Of a stretch of 64,000 bases of DNA, positions 9,974 to 18,233 are shown piece after piece. Source of the DNA: Planktotalea arctica (lineage in GTDB: Bacteria; Pseudomonadota; Alphaproteobacteria; Rhodobacterales; Rhodobacteraceae); assembly GCF_002105285.1 (NCBI RefSeq), contig NZ_MUHR01000013.1, positions 167,816 through 231,815 of the forward strand. Reading direction: 5' to 3'. Every line of letters begins with the position of its first letter. The first letter of the stretch is position 1. A program made the position numbers and the translations under genes. The notes under the pieces were generated by a model that was given only the letters and a program-made list of their open reading frames with translations, had not been told where the DNA came from and did not search any database.

Positions 9974-11187
9974 TGTCCGATTGCCGTGACTGGATCGACC
10001 CGGGCGGCCGACCTCGCAGGAAGGATCGAGGCGAGTATCGCGCCGATGAGCGTCAGGGCAATGGCCAGTCCATACGATCCCTGGGTAATGTCCAACGGCA
10101 GAGTCCCTGCCTGAAACGCATCGCGCGATGGGAATGGCAACAAGGCAAGATACCCCAGGGCCGCCCCCGTGACCCCGCCCATCAGTCCTATCATGGCACC
10201 TTGAGTGACGAACACGAAAACAACGAAGCCACGACTTGCCCCCATCGCCCGCATAATCCCGATCTCGGGGCGGCGGCGGTAGGTGGAGAGCAAGAGCGCT
10301 GAGGCGACCCCGATGACGATGGTGATGAGCGCGAATGTTTTTAGGAAATACCCGGTCTGCGCCTGTGCGTTCAGCGCCTCCATCAACTGTTCGGCTCCGT
10401 CCGTCCACGGCACGGCATCCAGACCCGTGAGCCCACTGATCCGAAGGGCGGTGGTATCGGCGGCATTCAGATCGTCCAGCTTGATCTCGATCTGTGTCAC
10501 GCCTTGGGGCATGGCAAAGAGGGTTCGCGCAGTCGAAAGGCTGACAAAGGCGCGCGCGCCGTCCATCCCACCATTGCCCGTATCAAAGATGCCGCTCAGT
10601 GTGAGTGTCGCCGTGACCCCGTTTGAGCTTTGCAACCGTAGTGTCTGGCCGAGCGATAGGGCCAGATCATCTGTCAATCTATTGCCCAGCACGATGAGAC
10701 CCGAGCCGAGCCGTACGGTTCCCGCGACCATGTAGCCCTCAAGGTCCAGGATCGCGGATTCTTTCCCAGGCTCCAAACCTGTCACGCTGACCTGGCTGAC
10801 TTGTGCGCCGCGTGTCAGAAATCCGGCACCGGTGATCTGCGGCGAGACGGCGCGCACACCGGGTACTGCCTCGATCAGGGGAAGCCATGTCGCCGCATCA
10901 CTCAGTGTGGCGGTCCGGTCGCGGCCCCGTTCGGTGACGAACAAGACATGGCCGCCATCCAAGTCATTTGGTGAAATCAATACGGCAGGGTCATCGATCT
11001 CGGCCTCGATCGTGATATGCGAGATATCGCCCACGGTGCGCGACAGGATGAATTCGGCCAACCCCCCGATCAGGGCCGACATGAAAATGAAGATAAACAC
11101 GCCCACCGCGACCCCGACGATTAGGAGCGCTGTTTGCGCCTTGCTCGCCGTTAGGTATCGGCCCGCGATCTTGAGGGCGTAAAGCAT
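9970..11187 (-). CDS. FtsX-like ABC transporter permease (MacB_PCD domain)
   Basis: 405 aa. The N-terminal helix (about residues 18-45) is followed by a ~220-residue periplasmic MacB_PCD domain and three C-terminal helices (about 280-400), the layout of MacB/DevC permeases. The ending [19 protein letters not shown] is the family's conserved cytoplasmic tail (A-A-x-x-x-P-x-x-A-L/I). It is transcribed between the HlyD-type adaptor and the ATPase with ATGA overlaps on both sides, so the three likely form a tripartite efflux or envelope-export pump. Substrate unknown. Confidence 0.9.
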   Translation of the reverse strand: MLYALKIAGRYLTASKAQTALLIVGVAVGVFIFIFMSALIGGLAEFILSRTVGDISHITIEAEIDDPAVLISPNDLDGGHVLFVTERGRDRTATLSDAATWLPLIEAVPGVRAVSPQITGAGFLTRGAQVSQVSVTGLEPGKESAILDLEGYMVAGTVRLGSGLIVLGNRLTDDLALSLGQTLRLQSSNGVTATLTLSGIFDTGNGGMDGARAFVSLSTARTLFAMPQGVTQIEIKLDDLNAADTTALRISGLTGLDAVPWTDGAEQLMEALNAQAQTGYFLKTFALITIVIGVASALLLSTYRRRPEIGIMRAMGASRGFVVFVFVTQGAMIGLMGGVTGAALGYLALLPFPSRDAFQAGTLPLDITQGSYGLAIALTLIGAILASILPARSAARVDPVTAIGQ

Positions 11188-12347
11188 CAGGGTTGGTCCG
11201 ACACGACGGCCTGCCCAACTTCGATGTTGGTCGGGTCGATGATCACGGCGTCACCCTCGGTAAGGCCTCCTGTCACGATCAGCCGTGCGGCGGGCCAATC
11301 GACCACCGAAACGGGTTGGAACATTGCGATTCCGTCTCTGACCACAAGAACGCCCGTGCCATCCGCGCCTGTTTGCAGGGCGGTGCGCGGTAGGGTCAGC
11401 GCCGCATCGCGTCTCTCCACGATGATGTTCGTCGCAACCGTCAGACCGATGGGAGCCATGACCGGGGCCTCAAAGGCGATCTTGACCGCCAGACCACCGG
11501 TTGCCGCATCCACAAGGGCAGACACAAAACTGACGTGTCCGTCTCGATTGCGTGCCTCACCCGCCAGTTGCAGCACAGCAGGTTGTCCTAATGCAATCTG
11601 TGTCGCATAGGCTTCGTCCACATCTGCCTCGACCACCAGATCGCTCAAATCTGCCAGTGTCAGCAAGGGAATTGTGGGTCCGGTAAGTTGGCCCAGCTCG
11701 GCGTCAAGCGCCACAACAGTGCCGCTGCGCGGCGCGCGGATGGTGTGATTGCCAAGCACGACTTGGGCTTGATCAAGAGCGGCGGTTTGGCGCGCAACCT
11801 CCTGCACCGCCGTTTGGACGACATGGGCATCGGTTTCGAGCACGCTCCTGGCGATATTTGGGCCAAGGGACAGCGCGCGCTCGTAGCTTTCGGTTGCCTG
11901 AGCTTGGGTAACGAGAGCTGCATCCAGGCCAGCCATGGCTTGCCGCACAATTGCATTTTGCGCGGCGGCGTCCACTTGTGCGAGGATCTGGTCTGCCTCG
12001 ACCACATCACCTTCGGTAACGGCAATTGCTATCAGTGTGCCTGTAACAACGGGCCGGATGTCGACGGAATTGACTGCAGCAATACGTCCGTTGACGGCGA
12101 GAAGGCGTGTGACGGGCGCCTGCTGCGCCATTTCGACAGTGACCACCGACGGCCCTGCCATCCACAGTTGTGAATATGCGAGAGCCGCCAACAGAAGACC
12201 CATGACGCTTGCACTGATCCAGAGCCAAATCCTTCGGTTTGGTGATGCGACTGGCGCCGGATGACGTAGGGCAGGGACGGGGGCTGGACTCAAAGCGAGC
12301 AGATCGGTCGTGCCGTTCTCATTGGAAGTTTTATCAGTTTCCGTCAA
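11187..12347 (-). CDS. HlyD/MacA-family periplasmic adaptor
   Basis: 386 aa membrane-fusion protein. A ~45-residue cytoplasmic N-terminus precedes one membrane helix (about 43-62). A lipoyl-like half-motif (VDIRPVVTGTLIAIAVTEGDVVEADQ) follows, then a helical hairpin (about 120-190), the second lipoyl half (HTIRAPRSGTVVALDAELGQ) and beta-barrel domains. It is the first gene of the three-gene pump operon, divergent from dnaJ/cbpA across a 209-bp gap that contains FNR-like box 4. No outer-membrane channel gene lies nearby. Confidence 0.9.
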   Translation of the reverse strand: MTETDKTSNENGTTDLLALSPAPVPALRHPAPVASPNRRIWLWISASVMGLLLAALAYSQLWMAGPSVVTVEMAQQAPVTRLLAVNGRIAAVNSVDIRPVVTGTLIAIAVTEGDVVEADQILAQVDAAAQNAIVRQAMAGLDAALVTQAQATESYERALSLGPNIARSVLETDAHVVQTAVQEVARQTAALDQAQVVLGNHTIRAPRSGTVVALDAELGQLTGPTIPLLTLADLSDLVVEADVDEAYATQIALGQPAVLQLAGEARNRDGHVSFVSALVDAATGGLAVKIAFEAPVMAPIGLTVATNIIVERRDAALTLPRTALQTGADGTGVLVVRDGIAMFQPVSVVDWPAARLIVTGGLTEGDAVIIDPTNIEVGQAVVSDQP

Positions 12348-12444
12348 TGTGACGTCCTTTTCGAATTGAGTTTGAGACTGTAAGTGCGTCAGTCTCCGAC
12401 CCTGTGTCTGCTAGGGCAGAATAGGCGTTCCTGCACCTACGGTG

Positions 12445-12458
12445 CTGACATGGATCAG
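12445..12458. promoter_or_regulatory. FNR/Anr-like palindrome 4
   Basis: CTGAC-ATGG-ATCAG in the divergent gap, 97 nt before the HlyD gene and 98 nt before the DnaJ-family gene, so it could serve either. A partial second copy (CTGACATGG) follows at 12473-12481. Confidence 0.55.
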
Positions 12459-12556
12459 GACGGGCCCCTAACTGACATGGCACCTTAAGCGGACAGAAGC
12501 ACCGGACGGTCGGATGGTCCGCTTACTGCGTTTTAGTCAGAGTTAAGGGAGTCTGA

Positions 12557-13504
12557 ATGCCCGACGATCCATACGAAGCGCTTGGCTTGCCCAAATCGGC
12601 CACGGCAGACGCAATCAAGAAAGCATATCGCAAACTGGTGCGCACCAGCCATCCGGATCTACATCCCGACGACGCGGGCGCAGAAGCACGGTTCAAGGCC
12701 ATTGCCGCTGCGTATGAAGTGTTGAAAGATCCCGAGACCCGTGCGCGCTTTGATGCCGGCGAGATTGACGGACTAGGTGCGGAACGCCCTCAGCGCCAGT
12801 ATTACCGCGATTTCGCACATGCACCTGACAACGCTTATCAACAAGGTCATGGCTTCGGGGCAAATGCCGATCCCGCCGACATCTTTGCGGAGATTTTGCG
12901 GCACCGGGGGCGCACGCGTGGTGCCGACGACTTTGGCGCGCGTGATTTTCAGGCCGCCGGGGCGGACGCGCGCTATACATTGGAAGTGCCTTTCCTTGAT
13001 GCCGTGCGGGGCAGTACAACGAAGATAACTCTGCCGGACGGCCAAAGCCTTGAGGTCAAGATCCCGCGCGGCACGGAAGATGGTCAGACCCTACGACTGC
13101 GCGGCAAGGGCAGCCCCGGCTTTGGTGGTGGACCACCCGGTGATGCATTGATCACAGTCCTTGTGCGACCACATCCGGTGTTCCGACGGGACGGCGACGA
13201 CATCTTGCTGATTTTGCCGATTACAATAGACGAGGCCGTTCTGGGCGGCAAAGTCACCGCACCAACCATCGACGGACCGGTCGGTCTGACAGTGCCACCT
13301 GGAGCCAGCACCGGCAGAGTACTGCGTTTGAGGGGGCGCGGCGTTGCGCGGACGGGGCGAAAGACGAAAGGCGATCAGAAGGTCGAACTAAAGGTCGTTG
13401 TACCGTCTGACCCCGATGAGAGCTTACGCAACTTTCTGTCCGAATGGCGCCAAAATCACGGGTTTGATCCGCGCGTTGATCTGATAAAGGGGGCAAAGAC
13501 ATGA
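12557..13504 (+). CDS. cbpA: DnaJ-family co-chaperone, CbpA type
   Basis: 315 aa. J domain at about residues 4-68 with the HPD motif at 32-34, required to stimulate DnaK. A Gly/Phe-rich linker follows (about 75-130), then two C-terminal substrate-binding domains (about 140-300). The zinc-finger of true DnaJ is absent, which is the CbpA pattern. The adjoining CbpM-like gene, overlapping by 4 nt, confirms the type. CbpA acts with DnaK in protein quality control, particularly under starvation or stress. FNR-like box 4 is 98 nt upstream. Confidence 0.9.
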   Translation: MPDDPYEALGLPKSATADAIKKAYRKLVRTSHPDLHPDDAGAEARFKAIAAAYEVLKDPETRARFDAGEIDGLGAERPQRQYYRDFAHAPDNAYQQGHGFGANADPADIFAEILRHRGRTRGADDFGARDFQAAGADARYTLEVPFLDAVRGSTTKITLPDGQSLEVKIPRGTEDGQTLRLRGKGSPGFGGGPPGDALITVLVRPHPVFRRDGDDILLILPITIDEAVLGGKVTAPTIDGPVGLTVPPGASTGRVLRLRGRGVARTGRKTKGDQKVELKVVVPSDPDESLRNFLSEWRQNHGFDPRVDLIKGAKT

Positions 13505-13830
13505 CGGACTTTTTCTCAGAAGATGAGGTCGTCATTACGGTAACACGATTGACCCGCGTCCAGCTTGTGCGCTTTATCGAAGGCGATTTCATTAAGCCGC
13601 AGCGCCATACCGACGGATATGTTTTCCGTCCCATAGACATCGCGCGGTTGGAGCTCTTGTGCGATCTGTCTCAGGATCTCGATCTTGATGAAACAGCGCT
13701 TGGCATTGTGATCTCGCTCATCGATCAATTGCACGCCGCGCGACAGGATCTTGCGGCAATCGCCCAGGTGATTGACGCCCTGCCTGTGGATCTGCGCAAC
13801 CGGATCGACACCACGTTGAAACAGGGCTGA
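13501..13830 (+). CDS. cbpM: Chaperone modulator CbpM
   Basis: 109 aa MerR-like helical protein, the specific inhibitor that binds the CbpA J domain. The winged-helix part is VTRLTRVQLVRFIEGDFIKP plus YVFRPIDIARLELLCDLSQD, and the rest is a helical tail (LDETALGIVISLIDQLHAAR). ATG overlaps the cbpA stop (ATGA). Assignment is by this sequence pattern and by gene pairing. Confidence 0.85.
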   Translation: MTDFFSEDEVVITVTRLTRVQLVRFIEGDFIKPQRHTDGYVFRPIDIARLELLCDLSQDLDLDETALGIVISLIDQLHAARQDLAAIAQVIDALPVDLRNRIDTTLKQG

Positions 13831-13864
13831 ATAAGGTGTGCGAAAGATCAACGGATGACTTTTG

Positions 13865-15688
13865 ATGCTTAATGATCGCTTAAAGACCGCTCTGCTGGCC
13901 ATTGCTTTGCTGGGCCTGATATCCGGTGCGGGCCTTTGGATGGCCGGTTTGCCGGAGTTCGCTGACTTGGCCTGGTCGGCTGGTGTTGTGCCGGTTCTTG
14001 CCGCCCTTGTAATCGAGATTATTCGAAGTCTCGCGCAGGGGCGGGTCGGGCTCGACATCGTCGCTGCTTTATCGATGTCGGCGGCGTTGGTTTTTGGCGA
14101 AGCGCTCGCAGCCGCAGTGGTCGCACTGATGTATTCAGGCGGCACGTTTCTGGAAAGCTTTGCCGAGGGTCGTGCCCGGCGCGAGATGCGCGATCTTCTG
14201 TCCCGGGTCGCGCGGACAGCGACGCGGCATCATGATGGACGGCTGGAAGAGGTCGCATTGGACGCCATCGTGCCGGGGGATCTGTTGTTGATCCGGCAAG
14301 GCGACGTTGCTCCGGTTGACGGCGCTCTGGAAAGTGCGCAGGCCATGTTGGATCAATCTGCCTTGACGGGTGAAGCGATGCCGGTACGCTTGGAGCGTGG
14401 TATGGACGTTATGAGTGGCTCCACCAACGCGGGCGAGGCTTTCGATTTGCGCGCAACTCGTGTTGCGTCTGAGAGCACCTATGCCGGTATCGTGCGGCTT
14501 GTCGAGGCGGCACAGAAATCTCGCGCGCCTATGGCGCGACTGGCAGATAGATACTCACTGCTCTTTCTTGGGGTGACGGTCGCGCTGGCGACCGGGGCCT
14601 GGTGGTTTACCGGCGATCCGATCCGGGCGGTCGCTGTCTTAGTCGTTGCTACCCCGTGCCCTTTGATCCTGGCCGTGCCTGTGGCCCTTGTTGCGGGCAT
14701 GTCGCGGGCGGCGCATTTCGGCGTGCTGATCAAAGGCGCACAAGCGCTTGAGGCCATGGCACGGACCCGGACACTGATATTTGACAAGACGGGAACGCTG
14801 ACGGACGGGCGCCCAAAGATTACGGGGGTCACTTCGACCGGCGATTTGAGCGAAGAGGACATCCTGTATTTTGCAGCGTCCCTTGATCAGGGCTCCAAGC
14901 ACCCCGTGGCACAGGCTGTTGTTGCTGCGGCGCAGGCGCGCGGCGTTGAATTGCCGGTGCCCAAAAACGTTGTTGAGACACCAGGCGAAGGTGTCACCGG
15001 TATTGTGGATGGCCGGCCCGTCGTGGTCGGCGGAACCGGATTTATTGCGGCACAAACAGGAACGCCTGCAGATATGAAACCTTTGGCAACGGGGGCTGTT
15101 GTGGTGTCGCTCGCCGTAGATGCAAGACCTGCAGGGTGGATCGAGATGGCCGATACGTTGCGAAGTGGGACGACCGAGTTGCTGTCCGAACTTCGCCGCA
15201 ACGGGGTTGCACGCCTCTTGCTGGCGACAGGCGACAGGCACGCCGTTGCAGATGCGGTGACAGAGGGACTGGGCCTTGATGCTGTTCATGCGGATCTGAC
15301 ACCGGATCAAAAGGTGCTTTTGGTCCTATCCGAGCGCAAACACGGCCCGGTTATGATGGTGGGCGACGGTGTAAACGATGCACCCGCACTTGCGGCGGCG
15401 GATGTTGGCGTGGCGATGGGTGCACGCGGTGCCGCGGCATCAGCCGAGACTGCGGATGTGGTTCTTTTGGTGGACGACCTTGGGCGGCTTTTGCCGGGTC
15501 TGGTGATTGCTCGCGGTGCGCGCCTTATCGCGTGGCAGAGCGTCATTGCAGGGATTGGCCTGTCAGTCGCGGGCATGTTTGCTGCGGCCTTTGGCTACCT
15601 GACTCCGGTGCAGGGCGCATTGCTGCAAGAGTTGATCGACGTCGCGGTCATCCTCAATGCACTCCGGGCGCTGAGGATCGAACCGTGA
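13865..15688 (+). CDS. P1B-type heavy-metal ATPase lacking N-terminal metal-binding domain
   Basis: 607 aa P-type ATPase. The actuator motif LTGEAMP, membrane metal site TPCPL (residues 263-267), phosphorylation motif DKTGTLT (D307), SKHPVA (the P1B His-Pro) and hinge GDGVNDAPAL are all present. There is no N-terminal HMA or His-rich domain; the protein begins directly at the first membrane helices. TPCP with only a short N-terminus does not fit the classical CPC (Cu) or CPC/K (Zn/Cd) groups cleanly, so the metal is uncertain. ATG 13865 is preferred over the TTG at 13862. It is 34 nt downstream of cbpM and probably in the same operon. Confidence 0.9.
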   Translation: MLNDRLKTALLAIALLGLISGAGLWMAGLPEFADLAWSAGVVPVLAALVIEIIRSLAQGRVGLDIVAALSMSAALVFGEALAAAVVALMYSGGTFLESFAEGRARREMRDLLSRVARTATRHHDGRLEEVALDAIVPGDLLLIRQGDVAPVDGALESAQAMLDQSALTGEAMPVRLERGMDVMSGSTNAGEAFDLRATRVASESTYAGIVRLVEAAQKSRAPMARLADRYSLLFLGVTVALATGAWWFTGDPIRAVAVLVVATPCPLILAVPVALVAGMSRAAHFGVLIKGAQALEAMARTRTLIFDKTGTLTDGRPKITGVTSTGDLSEEDILYFAASLDQGSKHPVAQAVVAAAQARGVELPVPKNVVETPGEGVTGIVDGRPVVVGGTGFIAAQTGTPADMKPLATGAVVVSLAVDARPAGWIEMADTLRSGTTELLSELRRNGVARLLLATGDRHAVADAVTEGLGLDAVHADLTPDQKVLLVLSERKHGPVMMVGDGVNDAPALAAADVGVAMGARGAAASAETADVVLLVDDLGRLLPGLVIARGARLIAWQSVIAGIGLSVAGMFAAAFGYLTPVQGALLQELIDVAVILNALRALRIEP

Positions 15689-15717
15689 CACGTCGAGCCG
15701 TGTGATCGTTTCCGACA

Positions 15718-15731
15718 CTGATCCACATCAA
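15718..15731. promoter_or_regulatory. FNR/Anr-like palindrome 5
   Basis: CTGAT-CCAC-ATCAA, one base from the FNR consensus TTGAT-N4-ATCAA. It lies 60 nt upstream of the cytochrome b gene and 29 nt past the P-type ATPase stop. Confidence 0.68.
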
Positions 15732-15791
15732 CGCAGCGCACGCTGCGGCGTGGGACACCCTTCACTGACCACGGATCGAAAGGCATTCAAA

Positions 15792-16310
15792 GTGACCCAT
15801 TCCCCCAAGAGCACCGTCGCTATTCAAAGCTACTCGGCCTATCAGATTGGCCTGCACTGGCTGATAGCAGCACTCGTCCTTGTGCAGCTTGTCTTCGGGG
15901 AAAGTATGACCGCGCTGATCGAAGCGATCGAAGAGGGTGGTTCCGTGTCGTCGCTCGATAACAGTCTTGGAGGATTGCACTATTATTCCGGTATCGTAAT
16001 TCTGACGCTTGTGGCAGTCCGCCTTGCCTTGCGCCTCAAGACCGGTACTCCGCCACCTCCCGTTTCAAGCAGGTTCGTTGAATTGGCCGGCAGATTGGCG
16101 CATTGGCTTTTCTATGTGTTGTTGGTTGTTGTCCCGATCATGGGATTGCTTGGGTTTTACTTTGGCGATCCATACGGCGAAATTCACACCTTCGCAAAGC
16201 CGGTTTTCATCGGCCTTATCGTCTTGCATGTATGTGCTTCACTCTATCACCAGTTCTGGTTGAAGGATGGTCTTTTGATGCGCATGATACGGGTCCAACC
16301 AAGGTCTTGA
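15792..16310 (+). CDS. Cytochrome b561-family protein
   Basis: 172 aa di-haem membrane cytochrome with four helices. Candidate haem ligands are H of YQIGLHWLIAA (helix 1), the double histidine region GGLHYYSGIVIL (helix 2), the His in LAHWLFYVLLVVVP (helix 3) and H of LIVLHVCASLYHQFW (helix 4), which is the CybB/b561 pattern. GTG 15792 is chosen because GAAAGG precedes it by 8 nt and it lies downstream of the FNR-like box; the frame is open to 15702. It probably passes electrons from quinol to a periplasmic acceptor. Confidence 0.82.
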   Translation: MTHSPKSTVAIQSYSAYQIGLHWLIAALVLVQLVFGESMTALIEAIEEGGSVSSLDNSLGGLHYYSGIVILTLVAVRLALRLKTGTPPPPVSSRFVELAGRLAHWLFYVLLVVVPIMGLLGFYFGDPYGEIHTFAKPVFIGLIVLHVCASLYHQFWLKDGLLMRMIRVQPRS

Positions 16311-16367
16311 TTGGTTCAACCGAGTAACAGGCATCCGAGCAGGAAATGTCTGGCTTCACTTCTTTTT

Positions 16368-16751
16368 CTAGGCTGCATCTGAGCGGGCGGCACCATCACG
16401 TTGATAATACCAAGGAACCTCACCGGTCAGGGTGACGTACCCTTTTTGAACCCGAGTTTCTCCGCGTCCTTGGGGATGGAAGAATCCCATGAGAGCCGAT
16501 GCAACGCTGCCTTTGCTATATCATCGTCGCTGTGGTGAACGCTGCCATCTGATCTCCTCGGCGATAGCGCGGACACACTGTACTCTGCCTGCCGCACGTT
16601 CTGCTGCGGCTTTCTGCCTATAGCTATCCACGTGTCCGGTCAGGGTCACAACTCCCCCATCGGCGGTGACGCCGATATGATCTGACGTGACGCTCGGTTC
16701 CCAGTCCAATTCGGCCTGCACCGCATTTTTCAGCTTGTGGTCGTCGTTCAT
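16368..16751 (-). pseudogene. BON-domain protein, frameshifted remnant
   Basis: The intact 5' part (16751-16521, 76 aa) encodes one BON domain (SDHIGVTADGGVVTLTGHVD) and ends early at AIAEEIRWQRSPQRR. Reading on in other frames restores a second BON start: HHSDDDIAKAALHRLSWDSS, then after another shift VQKGYVTLTGEVPWYYQRDG, ending at a stop at 16368. At least two frameshifts have therefore broken a longer BON protein of the OsmY-like type. The first domain may still be made. The gene is divergent from the sulfide operon, with FNR-like box 6 141 nt upstream. Confidence 0.75.
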
Positions 16752-16892
16752 GATACTCTCCATTCTCAACGATGCCTGTAAAAGTTCCGAGCGTAACCGG
16801 ACATCGGAAGCGGTCGCGCGTTTGATGTGGAGGGCGGGTCAAGTTCTGCTCCACTCAACTAAGACCTTTAGAGGCGAACGAGATCTGCCAAG

Positions 16893-16906
16893 CTGATCCA
16901 AATCAG
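16893..16906. promoter_or_regulatory. FNR/Anr-like palindrome 6
   Basis: CTGAT-CCAA-ATCAG, a perfect 5+5 palindrome in the 371-bp gap between the BON remnant (141 nt) and the sulfide operon (216 nt). It probably belongs to the BON gene promoter, with box 7 serving the operon. Confidence 0.65.
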
Positions 16907-16991
16907 GCGTACCATCCCTATCGGCTGTTTGCGGCTTGTTCGAAAGGCGCACAGCTGCTCGGTGCTAACACACGCCTTGTGATCCCGCCGC

Positions 16992-17005
16992 TTGATCCAG
17001 GTTAG
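16992..17005. promoter_or_regulatory. FNR/Anr-like palindrome 7
   Basis: TTGAT-CCAG-GTTAG, 117 nt upstream of the first gene of the sulfide-oxidation operon (17123). It is the second box in the same gap. Confidence 0.6.
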
Positions 17006-17044
17006 CGACACCGCCCACGCCACATGAAATAGCTACTAGTGTGA

Positions 17045-17100
17045 TCCGTATTCGCTCGCGCCACAGCAGCTATCTCGCATGCGCCATTTTTGAATACGGA
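17045..17100. promoter_or_regulatory. Inverted repeat before sulfide operon
   Basis: A perfect 9-bp inverted repeat, TCCGTATTC at 17045-17053 and GAATACGGA at 17092-17100, with 38 nt between, ends 22 nt before the ATG at 17123. It may be a pair of operator half-sites or a leader hairpin. The related Agrobacterium/Xylella operon is controlled by the sulfide-responsive repressor BigR; no bigR gene is visible here, so binding by such a protein is only a possibility. Confidence 0.4.
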
Positions 17101-17122
17101 CAGTTGAACAGGAGTTAGAGAA

Positions 17123-17335
17123 ATGACAACCAATGTGGGAACTGTGGACCGTGGGGTTCGGCTGGTTTTGGGTGTTGCGCTCATCGCGGCGGCGCTTTTC
17201 AGTGGACTGACCATTTTTGACGGTGCCGTTATGAAATACGGCGCGATCCTCGTAGGGGTGGTTCTTGCGGTAACAGGCCTGATGCGAACTTGCCCGGCGT
17301 ATTCAATTTTCGGCATTCGCACCTGCAAGGTGTGA
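17123..17335 (+). CDS. DUF2892 (YgaP-like) membrane protein
   Basis: 70 aa with two membrane helices (about residues 14-30 and 37-53). The start MTTNVGTVDRGVRLVLGVAL and the Cys pair in TGLMRTCPAYSIFGIRTC are the DUF2892 signature. These proteins accompany rhodanese, YeeE/YedE and persulfide dioxygenase genes and are thought to take part in sulfur transfer at the membrane. It is the first gene of the operon and its stop overlaps the GTG of the next gene. Confidence 0.85.
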   Translation: MTTNVGTVDRGVRLVLGVALIAAALFSGLTIFDGAVMKYGAILVGVVLAVTGLMRTCPAYSIFGIRTCKV

Positions 17336-17772
17336 GTTGGGTGGATACCGTCTTTACACCTTGGCAATCGCTGGCTGGCGGAGCTTTGATTGGTCTCGCA
17401 TCAACACTGCTTATGCTGATGCTAGGCCGGATCATGGGGGCAACAGGTATCCTGGCTGGGCTTCTGTCGACCTCACCGTTTCACGATAGTGGGTGGCGTC
17501 TGGCGATCCTGCTGGGGATGATAAGCGGACCGCTCGCGGTGCTGGCCATAAGCGGTCAAATGCCGCTAATTCAAGTGCCAGTATCGACACCAATGCTGGT
17601 TGTTGGGGGCTTCATCGTAGGTATTGGCGTCACTTATTCTTCGGGATGCACCTCAGGCCACGGAGTTTGCGGTGTGGCACGGCTGTCGCGCAGATCAATC
17701 GTCGCCACTGCGGTTTTCATGATCGCAACGGGATTGACCGTTTATGCCGTTCGGCATCTTTGGGGGGCATGA
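17332..17772 (+). CDS. YeeE/YedE-type sulfur transporter subunit (first)
   Basis: About 146 aa with four to five membrane helices, of the DUF395/YeeE-YedE (PmpA-like) family. The hallmark Cys-Gly motif is seen as YSSGCTSGHGVCGVARLS. In full-length YeeE, such cysteines relay thiosulfate; here the transporter is split into two half-size proteins with the next gene. GTG 17332 is preferred since it overlaps the upstream stop (GTGA); GTG 17341 is an alternative. Import or export of thiosulfate or polysulfide is inferred. Confidence 0.82.
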   Translation: MSWVDTVFTPWQSLAGGALIGLASTLLMLMLGRIMGATGILAGLLSTSPFHDSGWRLAILLGMISGPLAVLAISGQMPLIQVPVSTPMLVVGGFIVGIGVTYSSGCTSGHGVCGVARLSRRSIVATAVFMIATGLTVYAVRHLWGA

Positions 17773-17775
17773 GAG

Positions 17776-18216
17776 ATGCGTCTCATCACTAGCTATTTCA
17801 TCGGTCTGATCTTCGGGATTGGCATTTCTATTTCAGGCATGGCCAACCCGGCCAAGGTGTTGAATTTCTTTGATATCGCGGGCACTTGGGATCCCAGCCT
17901 CATCTTCGTGATGGGAGGTGCCGTCGCGGTCGCCTTCATCGGGTACCGGATTGTATTTCTGCGCAAGACACCTGTCTTTGACGCCGGTTTCCAGTTGCCG
18001 ACCAACACACGGCTTGATGTGCGTCTGATCGCCGGCTCTGCTGTCTTTGGTATTGGTTGGGGCATCTCAGGTTTCTGCCCTGGTGGTGCACTTCCGGCAT
18101 TGGGAACTGGCCGCATCGAAGTCCTGATTTTTGTTGCAGCACTGATCGCTGGAATTCTTGCCGCGCGCGGTCTGATTGCCTTTGGCGGTGCGCGCTTACT
18201 GTCTGGCAAAACATAA
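17776..18216 (+). CDS. YeeE/YedE-type sulfur transporter subunit (second)
   Basis: 146 aa, the partner half (PmpB-like, DUF6691-type). It opens with a helix MRLITSYFIGLIFGIGIS and holds the second conserved Cys motif GIGWGISGFCPGGALPALG near residue 98. It begins 3 nt after the first half stops, so the two are co-translated. Together they resemble the two inverted halves of full-length YeeE. Confidence 0.84.
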   Translation: MRLITSYFIGLIFGIGISISGMANPAKVLNFFDIAGTWDPSLIFVMGGAVAVAFIGYRIVFLRKTPVFDAGFQLPTNTRLDVRLIAGSAVFGIGWGISGFCPGGALPALGTGRIEVLIFVAALIAGILAARGLIAFGGARLLSGKT

Positions 18217-18233
18217 TAATGGAGGAGAAACAC

